16,225 bases of DNA from Chloroflexia bacterium (GTDB taxonomy: Bacteria > Chloroflexota > Chloroflexia > Thermomicrobiales > JALYUS01). Shown piece after piece: positions 14,654 to 16,225 of the stretch. The stretch is taken from the NCBI GenBank assembly GCA_025924435.1, contig JAICIL010000069.1:1-16225 (forward strand), in the 5' to 3' direction. How positions within the stretch are numbered: position 1 is the stretch's first letter; each line of letters opens with the position of its first letter. The notes under the pieces were generated by a model, which was not told the origin of the DNA, did no database searches, and saw only the letters and a program-made list of their open reading frames with translations. The translations under genes were made by a program, and so were the position numbers.

Positions 14654-14681
14654 GGGCGGTCACGCCGAGGTGCAACCGCCC
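14654..14681. terminator. Hairpin at the HD gene stop codon
   Basis: GGGCGGT (14654-14660) pairs with ACCGCCC (14675-14681), extended by CAC/GTG across a CA bulge, with loop GCCGAG. The stem begins immediately after the TAG stop. No U-run follows, so it may be a repeat element or a processing/stability hairpin and not a classical terminator. It shares the TAGGGGCG start with the palindrome at 15645. Confidence 0.5.
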
Positions 14682-14725
14682 TCCCCGGGGTGGCTGCTAC
14701 CGCCGAGAAAGGAAGGGACACCTTC

Positions 14726-15607
14726 GTGCGTGTGAGAGAGATGGATACCGTAACGCGACTATCGCGGCGGCGCATGCTGGCGTTCGGCGCTGCATCGGTT
14801 GCGGCGATGGCATTGGCGGCGTGCGGCGGCGGCAGTAGCGCGACGGAGACGCCGAAGGGCGGGAGCGCGTCTGGTGGCCTTGCGGCGACGGTGCAAGCGG
14901 CGGCGTCGGCGGCTCCCGCCGGGGCGGCGAGCACGGTGCAGGCGATCGCCTCGGCGGTGCCGGGTGGCGCGGCAGCGGCGGCATCGCAGGTCCCGGCCGC
15001 CGCCTCGGCAGCGGCCAAGCCCTCCGTGGCGGCAAGCCCGGCGGCGAATGCGGCGGATGTCGCCGGCCGCAACAACAAATATAAATCGCCGCCGCCGATG
15101 ACGATTGACAAGTCGAAGAAGTACACCGCCACCATCGCCACGAATAGGGGGACGATGAAGGCGGACCTCTTCGTAGATACCGCGCCGGTGACGGTCAACA
15201 ACTTCGTCTTCCTCGCCAACGATCACTTCTACGACGGGGTGATCTTCCATCGCATCGTCGCGGGGTTCGTCATCCAGGGCGGCGACCCGACGGGCACGGG
15301 CACCGGCGGCCCCGGCTACAAGTTCCCCGACGAGCCGATCCCCGCCAACCGCAACTACGAGAAGGGGACGCTGGCGATGGCGAACAGCGGGCCGAACACG
15401 AACGGCAGCCAGTTCTTCATCTGCGTGGACAACCTGACCGCCAAAGGCGCGCTGCCGAAGCAGTACAACATCTTCGGCAAAGTGACCGAGGGGCTTGATG
15501 TCATTGATAAAATCCTCGCGGTGCCGCGCACGGCGGGCAGCGACGGTGCGCAGTCGAAGCCGACCGAGAAGGTTTTCATGGAGAGCGTGACGATCCAGAC
15601 GACCTAA
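14726..15607 (+). CDS. Cyclophilin-type peptidyl-prolyl isomerase, predicted lipoprotein
   Basis: Catalyses cis-trans isomerisation of prolyl bonds on the outer face of the membrane, as a folding helper; 293 residues. GTG 14726 is chosen for the GGAAGGG 8 nt upstream; GTG 14732 and ATG 14741 are alternatives. Residues 13-33 hold a Tat-like SRRRML, a hydrophobic run and the lipobox LAAC (Cys33) followed by GGG. Residues 40-115 are an Ala/Ser/Gly/Pro linker with near-repeats (TVQAAASAAPAG, TVQAIASAVPGG). The cyclophilin domain (133-292) includes FHRIVAGFVIQGGDPTGTG with catalytic Arg176, AMANSGPNTNGSQFFI (217-232) and IFGKVTEGLDVID. The Trp that binds cyclosporin in human CypA is absent (LPKQYNIFG). 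A paralogue lies 80 nt downstream. Confidence 0.95.
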   Translation: MRVREMDTVTRLSRRRMLAFGAASVAAMALAACGGGSSATETPKGGSASGGLAATVQAAASAAPAGAASTVQAIASAVPGGAAAAASQVPAAASAAAKPSVAASPAANAADVAGRNNKYKSPPPMTIDKSKKYTATIATNRGTMKADLFVDTAPVTVNNFVFLANDHFYDGVIFHRIVAGFVIQGGDPTGTGTGGPGYKFPDEPIPANRNYEKGTLAMANSGPNTNGSQFFICVDNLTAKGALPKQYNIFGKVTEGLDVIDKILAVPRTAGSDGAQSKPTEKVFMESVTIQTT

Positions 15608-15614
15608 CCCCCAA

Positions 15615-15636
15615 CCCTTTCCTTGTATGGAAGGGG
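15615..15636. repeat. Hairpin after the lipoprotein cyclophilin gene
   Basis: CCCTTTCC (15615-15622) pairs with GGAAGGGG (15629-15636) over eight positions, one of them G-T, with a 6-nt loop. It starts 8 nt after the stop codon and lies directly before the GC palindrome at 15645. There is no U-run. Confidence 0.55.
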
Positions 15637-15644
15637 AGAGATAG

Positions 15645-15664
15645 GGGCGCACGGCCGTGCGCCC
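15645..15664. repeat. Perfect 20-bp GC palindrome between the cyclophilin genes
   Basis: GGGCGCACGGCCGTGCGCCC is exactly self-complementary, preceded by TAG. It lies 23 nt before the ATG of the second cyclophilin gene. It may be an operator, a cruciform, or one arm-pair of a TAGGGGCG-type repeat element. Confidence 0.7.
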
Positions 15665-15686
15665 ATCGCACAGGAGAGAGGCATTA

Positions 15687-16225
15687 ATGGCAGGGAAGAA
15701 CGATCAGTACCGGGCGCAGGGTGCGCCGACGTTCGCGCTGGAACGCGGGAAGAACTACAAGGCGAAGTTCGAAACCTCGATGGGCGACTTCGAGGCGGAA
15801 CTGTACAGCGACACCGCGCCGATGACGGTCAATAGCTTCGTCTTCCTCGCGAACGAGGGTTTCTATGATGGGGTGATCTTCCATCGCGTCGTGCCCGGTT
15901 TCGTCGTGCAGGGCGGCGACCCGACGGGCACGGGCACGGGCGGCCCCGGCTACAAGTTCGCGGACGAGGACATCCCCCAGCATCGCGACTACGAGAAGGG
16001 GACGCTGGCGATGGCGAACAGCGGCCCCGGCACGAACGGCAGCCAGTTCTTCGTCTGCGTCGCGGACCTGCGCGGCCGTCTGCCGAAGCAGTACAACATC
16101 TTCGGCAAGGTGACCGATGGGATGGATGTCGTGGACAGCATGGTCAAGGTGCCGCTCCTGCCCGGCGGCGACGGCGCGCGCTCCAAGCCCGCCGAGCCGA
16201 TCACGATCAACAAAGTGACAATCGA
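15687..16225 (+). CDS. Cyclophilin-type peptidyl-prolyl isomerase, cytoplasmic form, cut by window end
   Basis: Second prolyl isomerase; 179 residues are visible and the frame is open at the edge, with the text PITINKVTI typical of the last strand, so only a few residues are missing. ATG 15687 follows AGGAGAG. There is no signal peptide or lipobox (MAGKNDQYRAQGAPTFALER), so it should act in the cytoplasm. The domain includes IFHRVVPGFVVQGGDPTGTG with catalytic Arg67, GTLAMANSGPGTNGSQFFVCV (105-125) and LPKQYNIFGKVTDGMDVVD. Long stretches of DNA (around the QGGDPTGTGTGGPGYKF, YEKGTLAMANSG and LPKQYNIFGKV codons) are almost identical to the upstream lipoprotein gene, which marks a recent tandem duplication or gene conversion. 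Confidence 0.94.
   Translation, partial: MAGKNDQYRAQGAPTFALERGKNYKAKFETSMGDFEAELYSDTAPMTVNSFVFLANEGFYDGVIFHRVVPGFVVQGGDPTGTGTGGPGYKFADEDIPQHRDYEKGTLAMANSGPGTNGSQFFVCVADLRGRLPKQYNIFGKVTDGMDVVDSMVKVPLLPGGDGARSKPAEPITINKVTI

Overview
The window reads as chromosomal DNA of a high-GC, probably monoderm bacterium. I lean towards Chloroflexota (Thermomicrobia/Sphaerobacter-like) because of the Tat-type lipoproteins with a Cys-Gly-Gly-Gly lipobox, the LLM-class oxidoreductase, the HpcH/MBL/M28/S9 gene mix and the type of intergenic palindromes. This assignment is inference; no rRNA or marker gene is present. Genes are dense and start codons mostly have strong AGGAGG-like ribosome binding sites.

Left part (1-7178): a peptide- or amide-scavenging module. 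A Tat/lipoprotein family-5 (oligopeptide-type) solute-binding protein runs leftward off the window edge. Divergently, an Lrp/AsnC regulator heads a tight run of alpha/beta hydrolase, M28-like metallopeptidase and S9 prolyl-oligopeptidase-type serine peptidase. The two arms share a back-to-back promoter region in which the two -35 hexamers form one palindrome (TGTCAA-N5-TTGACA), so the two directions probably exclude each other and may be switched by a regulator such as the adjacent Lrp protein.

Middle (7179-10473): an HpcH/HpaI-type aldolase-fold gene followed by an AHL-lactonase-like metallo-beta-lactamase-fold hydrolase, then an MFS exporter with its own extended -10 promoter.

Right-middle (10595-13665, minus strand): two translationally coupled pairs. 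queF and a VUT-family queuosine-precursor transporter overlap by ATGA and look like a preQ0 import/reduction unit. A pRiA4b ORF-3-like protein with a large acidic insertion overlaps an LLM-class flavin/F420 oxidoreductase by ATGA.

Right part (13783-16225, plus strand): a 19-residue lysine-rich microprotein, an HD-domain phosphohydrolase-like protein, a lipoprotein cyclophilin and a second, cytoplasmic cyclophilin that runs off the right edge. The two cyclophilins are a tandem duplicate pair.

The most striking non-coding feature is a set of intergenic palindromes. Three large ones (10480-10585, 12606-12742, 13849-13948) share the start GAACCGC and are built of about 9-nt tandem units. Their sequences differ between copies but match between the two arms of the same copy. 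They and four other hairpin elements all begin or end within 0-9 nt of a stop codon, which points to a 3'-end or terminator role, or to a mobile palindrome that targets gene ends.
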